DNA of 64,000 bases from Methanobrevibacter sp. (GCF_017410345.1 NZ_JAFQQZ010000045.1:90042-154041), one strand, 5' to 3'; shown: positions 1 through 7,935, counted from the first letter of the stretch. Notes: a model not told the origin generated them from the sequence alone. Translations and numbers: made by a program.

Positions 1-230
1 ACTTTTGCGTCAGCTTCTCTCAATTCTCTTTTGATCTCATTGAGATTGTTGTATTTGTCTAGGAAGAGAACATGGTGACTACCAGTGCCGGTAATGTCTA
101 GAATAGCGATTTCATCTTGATCCTTAATCTCATCTCTACCTTCAATAGCTGCTTTAAATTGTACATAAGGCCCATATTCTTCAGGAAGGTCCTTGAATCT
201 AAATATTCCACCTAAAATTGCAATAAACAT
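1..230 (-). CDS. Partial small conserved archaeal protein (possibly DUF749)
   Basis: The reading frame starts at an ATG at 230 and runs off the window edge, so only the first 76 residues are visible. The protein begins MFIAILGGIFRFKDLPEEYG and is small, charged and soluble, with no signal peptide or membrane segment. A GGAG ribosome binding site lies just upstream of the start. The pattern resembles the methanogen DUF749 family, recalled from memory and not confirmed. It lies about 400 bases downstream of hdrB on the same strand, separated by a strong hairpin, so it is probably a separate transcript. The function is unknown. Confidence 0.55.
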   Translation of the reverse strand, partial: MFIAILGGIFRFKDLPEEYGPYVQFKAAIEGRDEIKDQDEIAILDITGTGSHHVLFLDKYNNLNEIKRELREADAK

Positions 231-629
231 ATTATTTCTCCTAATTCTTAATTCATAAAATTCAATGCTGGCAAGACCAGTCATTATCCCAGTAAAGCCA
301 GTTAATTATTATCCAAATCTATATAATTTTATATAATAATAAATTATATGAATATATTTTTAGTTATAGTAATTAATATAGTTTATTATTATACTAATAA
401 TTTTTATACATTGTAATTATTCAATTTCATTAAATCAATTTAGCATCATACAAATAATTCCATACAATATTGACAATCATGATCCATTTTTTAATATTGG
501 AAATCCAAAAATAGTTGATTAATATACGAACTAAAAAAAATTGTTTAAAAAAAAGAAAAAATACTTATCACATAAAGTGATAAGAATTTTGGTCAAGGTT
601 TTGAGCCGTAGGCTCAAAAGCTTGTCTGC
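231..629. other. Intergenic stretch between hdrB and the partial gene
   Basis: About 400 bases without a gene. The hdrB-proximal part holds two hairpins (564-584 and 601-617) and a T-rich tract on the minus strand. The rest is very AT-rich, with several TATA-like runs near 320-380 that could serve the partial gene ending the window. A possible 61-codon plus-strand frame at 541 overlaps the hairpins and the end of hdrB and is not credible as a gene. Confidence 0.6.
541..617 (-). terminator. Terminator-like double hairpin after hdrB
   Basis: Just after the hdrB stop, 601-617 forms a 7-bp perfect stem (TTGAGCC/GGCTCAA) with a 3-nt loop. A second perfect 8-bp stem, CTTATCAC/GTGATAAG, spans 564-584. 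On the minus strand the second stem is followed directly by a T-rich tract (541-563). This is the layout of an intrinsic-type terminator for the hdrC-hdrB transcript. Confidence 0.6.
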
Positions 630-1514
630 TTATTCGAGTTTTGCAAGTACAGGAGCTGCGTCGATTAATTGTGCGTCGAAAGTTAATTCGTCTGCGCTTA
701 ATCCCATAGCTAATCCGTATAATTGAGCTAAGTGCATTACAGGGAATGCGAAGTCAGTTCCGTATTTTGCGTTAACTTCAGTTTGACCTACATCGAATTG
801 TAAGTGACAGAATGGGCAAACTTCTACAATAGCGTCTACACCAGCTTCAGCCATAGCGTCGAGTTTTTCTTTGGTGTAACTTAAGGTTACATCAATGTCT
901 CTTGCTCTTAAACCTCCACCTGCACCACAGCACATCATTTTGTTTTTGTATGGTACGGATTTAGCACCAGTGATTTCTACTAATTCATCTAAGATGGTTG
1001 GGTTTTCTGCGGATTCTTCAATTCCTACTTCAGCAGTAGGTTTTAAGAAGTGGCATCCGTAGTGTACTGCTACATTAATACCTAAGTCTTTGGTGAACAT
1101 TTCAGAAAGTTTGTCAAGACCTACGTCGTTGTATAAGATTTCTGCAAAGTGTCTTACTTTGATTTCACCTTTGTATTGTTTGTCAGTGGTTTCAGCTAAG
1201 ATAGCGTTGATTTCGTCTTTTTTAGCTGGGTTTTCTTTTAATAAGTGGTCACATTCACGTAAGGAACCGAAACATCCGTTACATTCGGTCATGATGTCTG
1301 CACCCATTTCTTCTGCAATTGCGAGGTTACGTGCTGCAATGGTAGCCCAGGTGGTTTGGTCAAAGGATCCGAATACACCAGGTGCAGGACAACAGGAAGC
1401 TCCTTCCATGTCTTTTAATTCAATGTCTAATTTATCGAATAAGATTCTAGTTGCTTTTTCGATACCAGGGTAACGGTTGTTCATGATACAACCTAAGAAA
1501 TATGCAATCTCCAT
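630..1514 (-). CDS. hdrB: CoB-CoM heterodisulfide reductase subunit B
   Basis: HdrB carries the catalytic noncubane [4Fe-4S] site that reduces the CoM-S-S-CoB heterodisulfide at the end of methanogenesis, in the cytoplasmic HdrABC-Mvh complex. The 294-residue length is normal. Two CCG-domain cysteine motifs are visible: C9, C41-C42, C78, C81 and C154, C195-C196, C233, C236. The start ATG lies 21 bases after the hdrC stop, so the two are cotranscribed with hdrC first, the usual order in Methanobacteriales. HdrA is not in the window. A double hairpin follows the stop. Confidence 0.97.
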   Translation of the reverse strand: MEIAYFLGCIMNNRYPGIEKATRILFDKLDIELKDMEGASCCPAPGVFGSFDQTTWATIAARNLAIAEEMGADIMTECNGCFGSLRECDHLLKENPAKKDEINAILAETTDKQYKGEIKVRHFAEILYNDVGLDKLSEMFTKDLGINVAVHYGCHFLKPTAEVGIEESAENPTILDELVEITGAKSVPYKNKMMCCGAGGGLRARDIDVTLSYTKEKLDAMAEAGVDAIVEVCPFCHLQFDVGQTEVNAKYGTDFAFPVMHLAQLYGLAMGLSADELTFDAQLIDAAPVLAKLE

Positions 1515-1535
1515 AATAATAACTCCTTAATCAAT

Positions 1536-2459
1536 CTATTCTAATTCACCGGTTTCCATGTTGTAACCGATTAATTTATCAAATTCACATGCTGCACAGA
1601 TTTTTTGGACTTCTTCTAATGCTTCAGGGAATGAATGTACTGTTGGAGGTAATTCATCAAGTCCAATAGCTTTTCTTAAATCTTTGGTTTTGTCGTTGAT
1701 TGGTACACCGTGACCAAATTTGATTACGTAGGAACCAGTTGCTTTGTGAGCATCTGCCATGTAACCAGCTTTAGCTGCTTCGTTACGTGCCATTTTGATG
1801 ATGTCTACGATCTTTACGCTTCTAGGACATCTTTCTTGACAGGTGTAACAGGTGGTACACATCCATAATGCAGGATCAGATACTACTTCTTCTCTGAGTC
1901 CTAATAAACATTTTCTTACAATTTGTCTTACTCTGTAAGGAGTTCTTCTACCAGAAGGACATCCTCCACCACAGGTACCGCATTGGAAACAGTGGTCTAC
2001 AGTTTCAATTCCAGCATCAACGAATTTTTGAGTAAATTCTTTATCAATATCATCCATTGAATATATATCATTTTCTTTTAATAAAGTCATATTATCGCTC
2101 TCTTCATTTTCTTCTGAAGCTTCTTCTTCAACAGCCTCTTCAGCAGCCGCTTCCAAAGACTCTTCATCTTCTGAAAGTTTATCATCTAATGATTCTTCCG
2201 CATTATCTAAAGAAACTTCCTCTTCAGGAACCTCTTCAACTGCTTCTTCAACAGCTTCTTCTTCAACAGGAGCTTCTTCTTCTGCTTCAGCTACTTCTTC
2301 AATAGCTTCAGAATCAGATTTAGTTTCAATTTCCTCTTCGGAAGATGTCTGTATAGCATCAGCAGCTTCTTCAACAGATTCTGCTTCTTTAGATAAATTC
2401 TCTTCTATATCTTTTTCTGCCCTACCAATGAGGGATTTAAGAGTATCTAACACAGACAT
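1536..2459 (-). CDS. hdrC: CoB-CoM heterodisulfide reductase subunit C with acidic N-terminal extension
   Basis: HdrC transfers electrons to HdrB through two [4Fe-4S] clusters. The ligands are visible as CFQCGTCGGGCP (C157, C160, C163, C167) and CTTCYTCQERCP (C201, C204, C207, C211). The ATG at 2459 is chosen because AGGTG at 2469-2473 lies 9 bases upstream. A GTG at 2471 overlaps that ribosome binding site and is a decoy. The protein is 307 residues, whereas HdrC is usually about 185. Residues 1-123 are a Glu/Ala/Ser-rich low-complexity stretch, and the canonical protein begins near M124 (genomic 2090). Internal initiation at 2090 is possible but has only a weak GAGAG upstream. Confidence 0.93.
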   Translation of the reverse strand: MSVLDTLKSLIGRAEKDIEENLSKEAESVEEAADAIQTSSEEEIETKSDSEAIEEVAEAEEEAPVEEEAVEEAVEEVPEEEVSLDNAEESLDDKLSEDEESLEAAAEEAVEEEASEENEESDNMTLLKENDIYSMDDIDKEFTQKFVDAGIETVDHCFQCGTCGGGCPSGRRTPYRVRQIVRKCLLGLREEVVSDPALWMCTTCYTCQERCPRSVKIVDIIKMARNEAAKAGYMADAHKATGSYVIKFGHGVPINDKTKDLRKAIGLDELPPTVHSFPEALEEVQKICAACEFDKLIGYNMETGELE

Positions 2460-2525
2460 TGAAAAACACACCTAGGACAATCATAGGTTTACCTCACGTC
2501 CTTAATTATAATTATATTAGAATAG

Positions 2526-2533
2526 TATATAAA
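2526..2533 (-). promoter_or_regulatory. TATA box of hdrC-hdrB
   Basis: On the minus strand the sequence CCTTTATATACT contains a good archaeal TATA box about 67 bases upstream of the hdrC ATG. A start site about 25 bases downstream, near 2503, would give a leader of roughly 45 bases. This is inferred from sequence only. Confidence 0.45.
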
Positions 2534-2559
2534 GGTTTTGAAAAATTTTGAAAGTGTAA

Positions 2560-2582
2560 CCTAAAAGGTGACACCCTTTAGG
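2560..2582. repeat. Near-perfect inverted repeat between the marR-like gene and hdrC
   Basis: CCTAAAAGGTG and CACCCTTTAGG form an 11-bp inverted repeat with one mismatch and almost no loop. It is about 115 bases past the marR-like stop and about 30 bases upstream of the hdrC TATA box. It could be a terminator for the regulator gene or a protein binding site controlling hdrC-hdrB. The near-absence of a loop favours a DNA operator. Confidence 0.45.
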
Positions 2583-2697
2583 CAGACCTTAAATGAATGG
2601 AAAATGGGATGAAAAAAATAAAAAAAGAAGATTCAGTTACATTAATAAAAAATATGATAAAAAAATAGAATAAAAAAAGTAAAAAAAGCAATGGAGA

Positions 2698-3141
2698 TTA
2701 ATCCATTGAACTGACTGAATTCTCGGAAAGCTTTTTCAAAGTATCTGCAAAGGTATATAATTCTTCTGATGGAAGATTCCCTTTTATTGCATCCTTCCAC
2801 TCTTCAAAGATGTCAAGCAATATGTGGCAGGCTTCCTTTCCCTCTTCAGTCAACAGCAATATTTTCTTTGTGTTGTTTTCAGCATCGATTGTCTTGGTAA
2901 TCAGACCTTTGACCAATAGGTTCTTGGTGGTCTTGCTTATGTTTGCTTCAGTCACATGGAACTGTCTTACAAGGTCTATCTGATTAAGGCCTTCATTAGA
3001 ATAAATCTCTAATAGGATTGGTATTTCACCGATGTTTATATCCATGGTGTCCATATTCTTTCTAAAGAACATTTCATAGCTTTTTAACAAGTTCATTAAG
3101 TAATTTACATGTTCTGGGATCATAGTCTCTTTTTTAGTCAT
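2698..3141 (-). CDS. MarR family winged-helix transcriptional regulator
   Basis: This is a 147-residue protein of typical MarR length. The central segment IDLVRQFHVTEANISKTTKN (about residues 75-94) is the helix-turn-helix, followed by a wing with ITKTIDAENNTKKILLLTEEG. N- and C-terminal helices would form the dimer interface. The gene is divergent from the TGT-like gene at 3345, and the shared 203-base spacer holds a palindrome at 3261-3278, which is the usual setting for autoregulation. The ligand is unknown. The family is clear; the targets are inferred. Confidence 0.85.
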   Translation of the reverse strand: MTKKETMIPEHVNYLMNLLKSYEMFFRKNMDTMDINIGEIPILLEIYSNEGLNQIDLVRQFHVTEANISKTTKNLLVKGLITKTIDAENNTKKILLLTEEGKEACHILLDIFEEWKDAIKGNLPSEELYTFADTLKKLSENSVSSMD

Positions 3142-3260
3142 AAAAAATCCCTCCCTTTATTGAAAGGAAAAATTTTTCAAATTGAACATTTGATAAAAAT
3201 TTTGTAATCATCATTATACAGTATATCTAATTCTATATTTTTTAATATATAAAAAGTTAT

Positions 3261-3278
3261 TTAACTTACTTAAGTTAA
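3261..3278. promoter_or_regulatory. Candidate MarR operator palindrome
   Basis: TTAACTT-ACTT-AAGTTAA is a perfect 7-bp inverted repeat in the divergent spacer between the MarR-like gene and the TGT-like gene. It overlaps a broader imperfect palindrome that continues to about 3284. MarR proteins bind palindromes of about 16-20 bp in such positions. The role as operator is inferred. Confidence 0.4.
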
Positions 3279-3344
3279 TTAAGTATGTTTAAAAATGAAT
3301 TTTAATTGCAAAAATATTAATTAATAAGAGGAATAGATAATTAA

Positions 3345-4112
3345 ATGAATCATAAAAAGGAAGGAATTTTAGATAAAATGAAACAGTTTGAAATCAAAAG
3401 CCATGACGGCCCCGGTAGATATGGAAAGCTTGGAGATATGGAAACTCCATTGATAATAGACAAGGATGATTTTAATATAGCTGATGACGAGTCTTCAGCC
3501 TATGATGTTGAAAGGGAAATAGCCGAGTGGAGCGTAAGAGAGACCATTGAAAAGGCAAAAGATGTCGAAGATAAGGAAATAGCTGTAATCCAAGGAAGCA
3601 AATACATTGATTTAAGAATCAAATGCCTGAAGGAACTTGAAGAGCTCGGATACAACGGATTCATCATAGCGAATGCAGATGACCTTCTCCTTCACCCAAG
3701 GGACTTGGTTGACCTGATTGTTGCATTAAGGCAAAACATGAAATCATCAAGCTATCTCATATTCCCATTTGCAGAGGCCCAGTTCATTCCGCTTCTTGCA
3801 TACATGGGAGTGGACGCATTCTTCGATGACATTGGAGAGTACTACAGCTATATCAATGTGCTCATGAGCCCAACCAAGAACTATGATCTTGAAACTTATA
3901 AAGTCTATGAAATGACTAGGGAGGAACTTGAAGCATATAATAAGAACACTATTGACTTCGTCTTAAGGGAAGTCAGGGAACACATGAAAAACAGCAGTCT
4001 AAGGAACCTTGTAGAGGAAAGGTCTGCCACAAGCCCACAGTATGCTTCCGCACTTAGGATACTTGATAAAAATTATTCTGAGTATTTATTGGAGTATACT
4101 CAAGTTTATTAA
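3345..4112 (+). CDS. Archaeosine tRNA-ribosyltransferase-related protein (single TGT-like domain)
   Basis: The protein has 255 residues. The opening FEIKSHDGPGRYGKLGDMETP resembles the start of archaeal tRNA-guanine transglycosylase and ArcS proteins. The tail, with LRNLVEERSATSPQYASALR, matches the conserved helix near the end of the TGT barrel. Full archaeal TGT and ArcS proteins are about 500 residues or more with a PUA domain. Neither the extra domains nor a clear catalytic loop is visible here, so the protein is probably a divergent or accessory half. Start choice is open between 3345 and ATG 3378, where family similarity begins; each has a GGA-type site about 12 bases upstream. It is divergent from the MarR gene. 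Confidence 0.55.
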   Translation: MNHKKEGILDKMKQFEIKSHDGPGRYGKLGDMETPLIIDKDDFNIADDESSAYDVEREIAEWSVRETIEKAKDVEDKEIAVIQGSKYIDLRIKCLKELEELGYNGFIIANADDLLLHPRDLVDLIVALRQNMKSSSYLIFPFAEAQFIPLLAYMGVDAFFDDIGEYYSYINVLMSPTKNYDLETYKVYEMTREELEAYNKNTIDFVLREVREHMKNSSLRNLVEERSATSPQYASALRILDKNYSEYLLEYTQVY

Positions 4113-4173
4113 TTAAAAAAAGTTAAAATAAAGAAGAATTAATCTTCTTTATACTATTTTTGAATAGATAAAT

Positions 4174-4404
4174 CTATTCCACATCAAAATCGACTACATC
4201 TTTATTGTCTTTTACTATTTTTGCAATGGCTTCTTCAGCAGCATTTAATTTTTCATCACATTCCTTTACCAATACCATAGCTTTTTTAAACTCTTCTATT
4301 GCATCATCCAAAGGAACTTCACCTGATTCCAATCTTGCTACGATTCTTTCCAATTCTGCTAAATTCTCTTCAAAACTAAAATTTTTCTCATTTTCTTCAA
4401 CCAT
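4174..4404 (-). CDS. xseB: Exodeoxyribonuclease VII small subunit
   Basis: XseB is the small helical subunit that binds XseA to form exonuclease VII, which degrades single-stranded DNA. The protein is 76 residues from ATG 4404, with the family signature FEENLAELERIVARLESGE followed by a helix ending LNAAEEAI. AGGTGAT just upstream supports 4404 or the adjacent ATG 4407. A longer frame back to 4479 overlaps xseA and is rejected because it lacks family similarity and a ribosome binding site. The gene lies 28 bases after xseA and is cotranscribed with it. Confidence 0.88.
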   Translation of the reverse strand: MVEENEKNFSFEENLAELERIVARLESGEVPLDDAIEEFKKAMVLVKECDEKLNAAEEAIAKIVKDNKDVVDFDVE

Positions 4405-4432
4405 CATATCACCTTTAATTAATTTAAAATTA

Positions 4433-5689
4433 TTATAAAACTCTTGTATTGACTCTACCATCTTCAAATTCCAGTTCAACTATATCATCCTTTTCCAAAT
4501 CCTTAGCATAAGACACTACCTTCCCTCCTGTCCTTGCTACAGAATAACCTCTCTTTAGAGTTAACAAAGGATTTAAAATCTCCAATTTATCCATATTCCT
4601 TACTAAATTATTGTTTTTTCTTTCCAATATCGATTGCGGATTTCTAAAAACATTTGAACTTTTTGCATTAGATAGACGTATTTGACTATCTCGAATCAAC
4701 TTGTTGGAAGATGATTCCAATTTTCCTCTTATGTTCTCCAAATCCAAAATTTTCTCCTGATAAATCCTTAAAGGATTTTTTATCCTAGGCCTTTGCTTGA
4801 TCTTTTCAAGTTTTTCCCTGTTATCAGATACCTGTTTTGCAATGGTCTTATTTGCTCTTGAATTAAAATTATTCAAATTTGACTTTATTTCATTAATATC
4901 TGGAACTGCAAGTTCTGCAGCTGCAGTTGGAGTGGCCGCCCTTAAGTCTGCCACATAATCTGCAATGGTCCAATCGGTTTCATGCCCCACTGCACTTATT
5001 ACAGGAGTTTCACACCCTAAAATAGCTTTTGCAACGATTCTTTCATTGAAGGCCCATAAATCTTCTATGCTTCCTCCCCCTCTGCCTACAATAAGGGTGT
5101 CCAAGTCAAATTCCCTATCTGCTATGTATATCTGCTTTACAATATTGTTGGCCGCCAATTTTCCTTGAACAAGAGATGGGAACAGAATGATTTGACACAA
5201 AGGCCATCTTCGTTTTATTGTAATCACAATATCCCTGATTGCCGCACCGGTAGGAGCTGTGACAACACCAACCCTTTTGGGAAAATTTGGTATTGGCTTT
5301 TTTAGTGAGTCATCGAAATAACCTGCTTCTTTCAGCTCTTTCTTCAATTGTTCAAAAGCGATGTATAATTCACCTTTTCCATCTTCTGTTAACTTATTAA
5401 CAAATAATTGATACCTTCCATAAGGATTATAAACATCCACATATCCGCTTACCAAAACCTTCATACCATCTTCAGGCTCAAATTTTAGAAATTGGGCATT
5501 GCCACGAAACATTACCGCAGGAATGACACTGCCTTTATCTTTTAAACTGAAATAATAATGTCCTGGTGAGGAACGCCTAAAATTAGATATTTCTCCCCTT
5601 ACATAGACTCGCTTCAAATTCGAATCGGAACTTATCAAACTCTTTATATACTCTGTAAGTTGAGATACTGACATATATTCATCTTTCAT
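4433..5689 (-). CDS. xseA: Exodeoxyribonuclease VII large subunit
   Basis: This is the catalytic subunit of exonuclease VII, acting on single-stranded DNA in both directions in repair. The 418-residue protein shows the N-terminal OB-fold (about 1-100, with YVRGEISNFRRSSPGHYYFSL), then the catalytic domain with RVGVVTAPTGAAIRDI, the glycine-rich VGRGGGSIEDLWAFNE, SAVGHETDWTIAD and DLRAATPTAAAE, and a long coiled-coil tail. It starts with MKDEY at 5689 behind a GGGG-type site. xseB follows after 28 bases. Exonuclease VII is a bacterial family that is rare in archaea, so the pair probably came by transfer. Confidence 0.95.
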   Translation of the reverse strand: MKDEYMSVSQLTEYIKSLISSDSNLKRVYVRGEISNFRRSSPGHYYFSLKDKGSVIPAVMFRGNAQFLKFEPEDGMKVLVSGYVDVYNPYGRYQLFVNKLTEDGKGELYIAFEQLKKELKEAGYFDDSLKKPIPNFPKRVGVVTAPTGAAIRDIVITIKRRWPLCQIILFPSLVQGKLAANNIVKQIYIADREFDLDTLIVGRGGGSIEDLWAFNERIVAKAILGCETPVISAVGHETDWTIADYVADLRAATPTAAAELAVPDINEIKSNLNNFNSRANKTIAKQVSDNREKLEKIKQRPRIKNPLRIYQEKILDLENIRGKLESSSNKLIRDSQIRLSNAKSSNVFRNPQSILERKNNNLVRNMDKLEILNPLLTLKRGYSVARTGGKVVSYAKDLEKDDIVELEFEDGRVNTRVL

Positions 5690-5744
5690 TACATAACCCC
5701 AATACTTTTATACAAAGTTTATATGTTTGCTTATTTATAAGACT

Positions 5745-6308
5745 TTACTTTACGAATATCTCCAAGAACTCGATATTCTCCTTACCAATATGATTTTCAA
5801 TGCTTTCCAGAATGTTATAAATGGTACCATCAAAAATGGCATATGAAAGCGGCATGTGCTCATAATCCCAATAATCGGATCTTTGAATGAAACTGAGCAA
5901 GCTAAGTGCTTCAAGAAGATCCAAATCCTTCTTAGACAATATTTTCTCCCAATCAGCCTTAAGCTCAACATCGTACTTTTCCTTAAGGAGATTCACATAT
6001 TCGTTATAATCTTCGATAAAAAGCTTGTATTTGAATATGATATTCACAAGAAGATAGTTCAATCCATCCAAATTGTAGTCCTTGCTTAAGACTTCCTTCT
6101 TGAAGTCATATTCCAAGATATATTTTTCTTCCAGGTCATTTTCATTTTCTATTTTTTCTAAAAAATCAGTATAAGTTTTGTTGTATGAGTCATAATACTC
6201 CTTAAGGTAAGACCTGAACTTGATTAGTTCATTCAACCTATCCTCCCATGACAGGTTTTCATCTGGAGCTTTTGCAATCTCATTTGCTATCTTGTGAAAA
6301 TCTTTCAT
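5745..6308 (-). CDS. DUF6508-like protein
   Basis: A 187-residue acidic, helical soluble protein. The C-terminal third, with ALSLLSFIQRSDYWDYEHMP followed by AIFDGTIYNILESIE, matches the pattern of DUF6508 proteins as I recall it: a hydrophobic helix, a conserved R, then DG and a final helix. The first 120 residues are charged helices without a recognised domain. It precedes xseA on the same strand with a 55-base gap, so cotranscription is possible. No catalytic residues stand out and the function is unknown. Confidence 0.6.
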   Translation of the reverse strand: MKDFHKIANEIAKAPDENLSWEDRLNELIKFRSYLKEYYDSYNKTYTDFLEKIENENDLEEKYILEYDFKKEVLSKDYNLDGLNYLLVNIIFKYKLFIEDYNEYVNLLKEKYDVELKADWEKILSKKDLDLLEALSLLSFIQRSDYWDYEHMPLSYAIFDGTIYNILESIENHIGKENIEFLEIFVK

Positions 6309-6442
6309 CTTATGACTCCTAAATCATCATCTTAAAATGGTGAAAGAAATTGATACCAAATAATTAAAATAATGAATAATTAAATAATAGCTTATAATTA
6401 GATTATTATTTTTAATTGAAAGAATCTTTAATTTAAATAAGC

Positions 6443-7273
6443 TTATTCCTTTTTCTCAACAATGTCAATTAGGTAATCTATACGCTCGGACAGATTATTG
6501 ATAGTTTCTTTCATTTCAGCCAATTCATCCTCATTTAAAATTGTCTTCCTCTTGATCTCATCGATTGATGATTTGGTCTCATTCAAGTTGTCCTTAAGTG
6601 TGTTCATCTTCTGATTGAACTCTTCATTTTCCTTCTTGAAGACCTTGTCATTGAAGATGTAGGCAAAGCATGCTGTAAATACTGAAAACATCATCACTCC
6701 CGCTATAAGGACTATCAGTCCAATGAACCTTCCTATAGGGCTTGTAGGAATCATATCCCCATATCCGACTGTAGTGATTGTCTGGAATACGAACCAGACC
6801 GCATCAAAGATGGTCTTGATGTTCGGATCGAAGCAATACAATGCAATAATGGAACCTAGGATGATGACTATGAAAACAGCTATTATCCTGTCCAGATAAG
6901 TGGCATCCAATATCCTTTCAACAAATTTTGAAAATATTCTAAAGAGCAGAATCAATCTTAAAAGCCGGACCAGAACAATTGCAGGATAAGCATATAATGT
7001 GCTTAACATAAAAGGCAAAACAAGGAGGGCAATTGGAAATGATGCGAACAAATCCAGCCAATACTTATTGAAGAAGGCTTTCCTATCCCTTGATTTCTTA
7101 AGCTTCATTATGAAATTGATTATCAGGATTATACATAGAACCGTATCAAACAATAGGATGAAATTTATGTATTCTGAGCTTAAGTTAAATAAAAGGGATC
7201 CTAGAATAAGCAGAATATCCAATATGACCAGTATTGTAAGGATTATGTCAAGTTTCTTAAAGTAGTCTTTCAA
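6443..7273 (-). CDS. Voltage-gated-type potassium channel
   Basis: The 276-residue protein has six membrane helices: S1-S4 at about 8-120, and S5, pore and S6 at about 128-212. The selectivity filter TTVGYGD is at 167-173. S4 (VRLLRLILLFRIF, about 102-114) has only a few arginines. After S6 comes a charged coiled coil (about 213-276), probably for tetramer assembly. No RCK/TrkA-N domain is present. It is the last gene of a minus-strand run that begins with a paralogous channel at 10329. It likely passes K+ across the cytoplasmic membrane. Whether it is truly voltage-gated is inferred from architecture. Confidence 0.88.
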   Translation of the reverse strand: MKDYFKKLDIILTILVILDILLILGSLLFNLSSEYINFILLFDTVLCIILIINFIMKLKKSRDRKAFFNKYWLDLFASFPIALLVLPFMLSTLYAYPAIVLVRLLRLILLFRIFSKFVERILDATYLDRIIAVFIVIILGSIIALYCFDPNIKTIFDAVWFVFQTITTVGYGDMIPTSPIGRFIGLIVLIAGVMMFSVFTACFAYIFNDKVFKKENEEFNQKMNTLKDNLNETKSSIDEIKRKTILNEDELAEMKETINNLSERIDYLIDIVEKKE

Positions 7274-7319
7274 TCTTTCACCTTCCTGCTTATTATTCTC
7301 TTTTTACCAATAAATAAAT

Positions 7320-7571
7320 CTATATTAAAATTTCAAAGAATTCCTTGTTCAAGTAGTTGATATGGGTGATAAGTCGTCTTCTCTTTTGTTGAAGCACCTT
7401 GTGATTGTACATCAGGTCTTCATATCTGTCTTTATCGTATTCATGCCCCATATCCTTTTTACATTGAAGCTTCCAGAGCTCTTTGAATTGCTTGCTCATT
7501 TGATCTTTGATATCTTGTAATTGTATAGTGGATTCATTGATTTCTGAAGTTAATTCATCTATTCTTCTCAT
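7320..7571 (-). CDS. Small coiled-coil protein of unknown function
   Basis: An 83-residue, highly charged helical protein starting MRRIDELTSEINESTIQLQ, with heptad-like spacing over most of its length. The ATG at 7571 is chosen because AGAGG lies about 7 bases upstream. The frame can be extended to 7622 but without a ribosome binding site. It lies 46 bases upstream of the K+ channel on the same strand. No family is recognised. A role as partner or assembly factor for neighbouring proteins is only a guess from position. Confidence 0.6.
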   Translation of the reverse strand: MRRIDELTSEINESTIQLQDIKDQMSKQFKELWKLQCKKDMGHEYDKDRYEDLMYNHKVLQQKRRRLITHINYLNKEFFEILI

Positions 7572-7684
7572 GGTAAGACCTCTAAATAAATTAACCCATG
7601 ATTTAAAAAAAGCGTTTACCATATGTAAAATAAGATTGGTTTTGATTGTTTATAAATAAAGAACAAGAGCATTTGGAAAGTAAT

Positions 7685-7798
7685 TTAATAATCTTCCTCA
7701 TCAGGATAAAAATACCATCCCACATTTCCACCACAATAAGGACAGATAAGCTCTATAGGATTTATAAGCTTGCCACAATAAGGACATTCTTCCATCAT
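7685..7798 (-). CDS. 37-residue double-CxxC zinc-ribbon protein
   Basis: A very short gene encoding MMEECPYCGKLINPIELICP, then YCGGNVGWYFYPDEEDY. Two CPYCG knuckles (C5/C8 and C19/C22) make a complete zinc ribbon with an aromatic, acidic tail. Its ATG overlaps the stop of the upstream zinc-ribbon gene (ATGA), and GGGGGTGAT immediately upstream is a strong ribosome binding site lying inside that gene. The overlap argues for translational coupling. The partner, whether protein or nucleic acid, is unknown. Confidence 0.75.
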   Translation of the reverse strand: MMEECPYCGKLINPIELICPYCGGNVGWYFYPDEEDY

Positions 7799-7935
7799 AT
7801 CACCCCCATTAACCAGATGCCATTGTCATCTTGGTTCTCTTCGTACTCATCGTAGTAGGAGCTTAGATCCGCTCCACAATGTGGGCAGATTAAGTCTCCA
7901 TTGTTTATGTATTCTCCACAGAATGGACAATTCAT
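7795..7935 (-). CDS. 46-residue double-CxxC zinc-ribbon protein
   Basis: The frame starts at ATG 7935 behind a strong GGGAGGAAC site. It encodes MNCPFCGEYINNGDLICPHC, GADLSSYYDEYEENQ and a short hydrophobic end. C3/C6 and C17/C20 form a zinc ribbon, followed by an acidic tail rich in Tyr, Asp and Glu. The last four bases overlap the start of the next zinc-ribbon gene. The two tiny proteins are paralogues in layout: knuckle, about 10 residues, knuckle, acidic tail. They resemble zinc-ribbon adaptor domains found at the ends of larger archaeal proteins. The function is unknown. Confidence 0.78.
   Translation of the reverse strand: MNCPFCGEYINNGDLICPHCGADLSSYYDEYEENQDDNGIWLMGVI

Noticed and set aside
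541..726. Plus-strand frame of 61 codons at the end of hdrB
   Set aside because: It overlaps the hdrB C-terminus in antisense and the terminator hairpins, and lacks a ribosome binding site.
2057..2305. Plus-strand frame of 82 codons rich in Leu and Gln
   Set aside because: It is the antisense reading of the Glu-rich region of hdrC; its low complexity mirrors that region.
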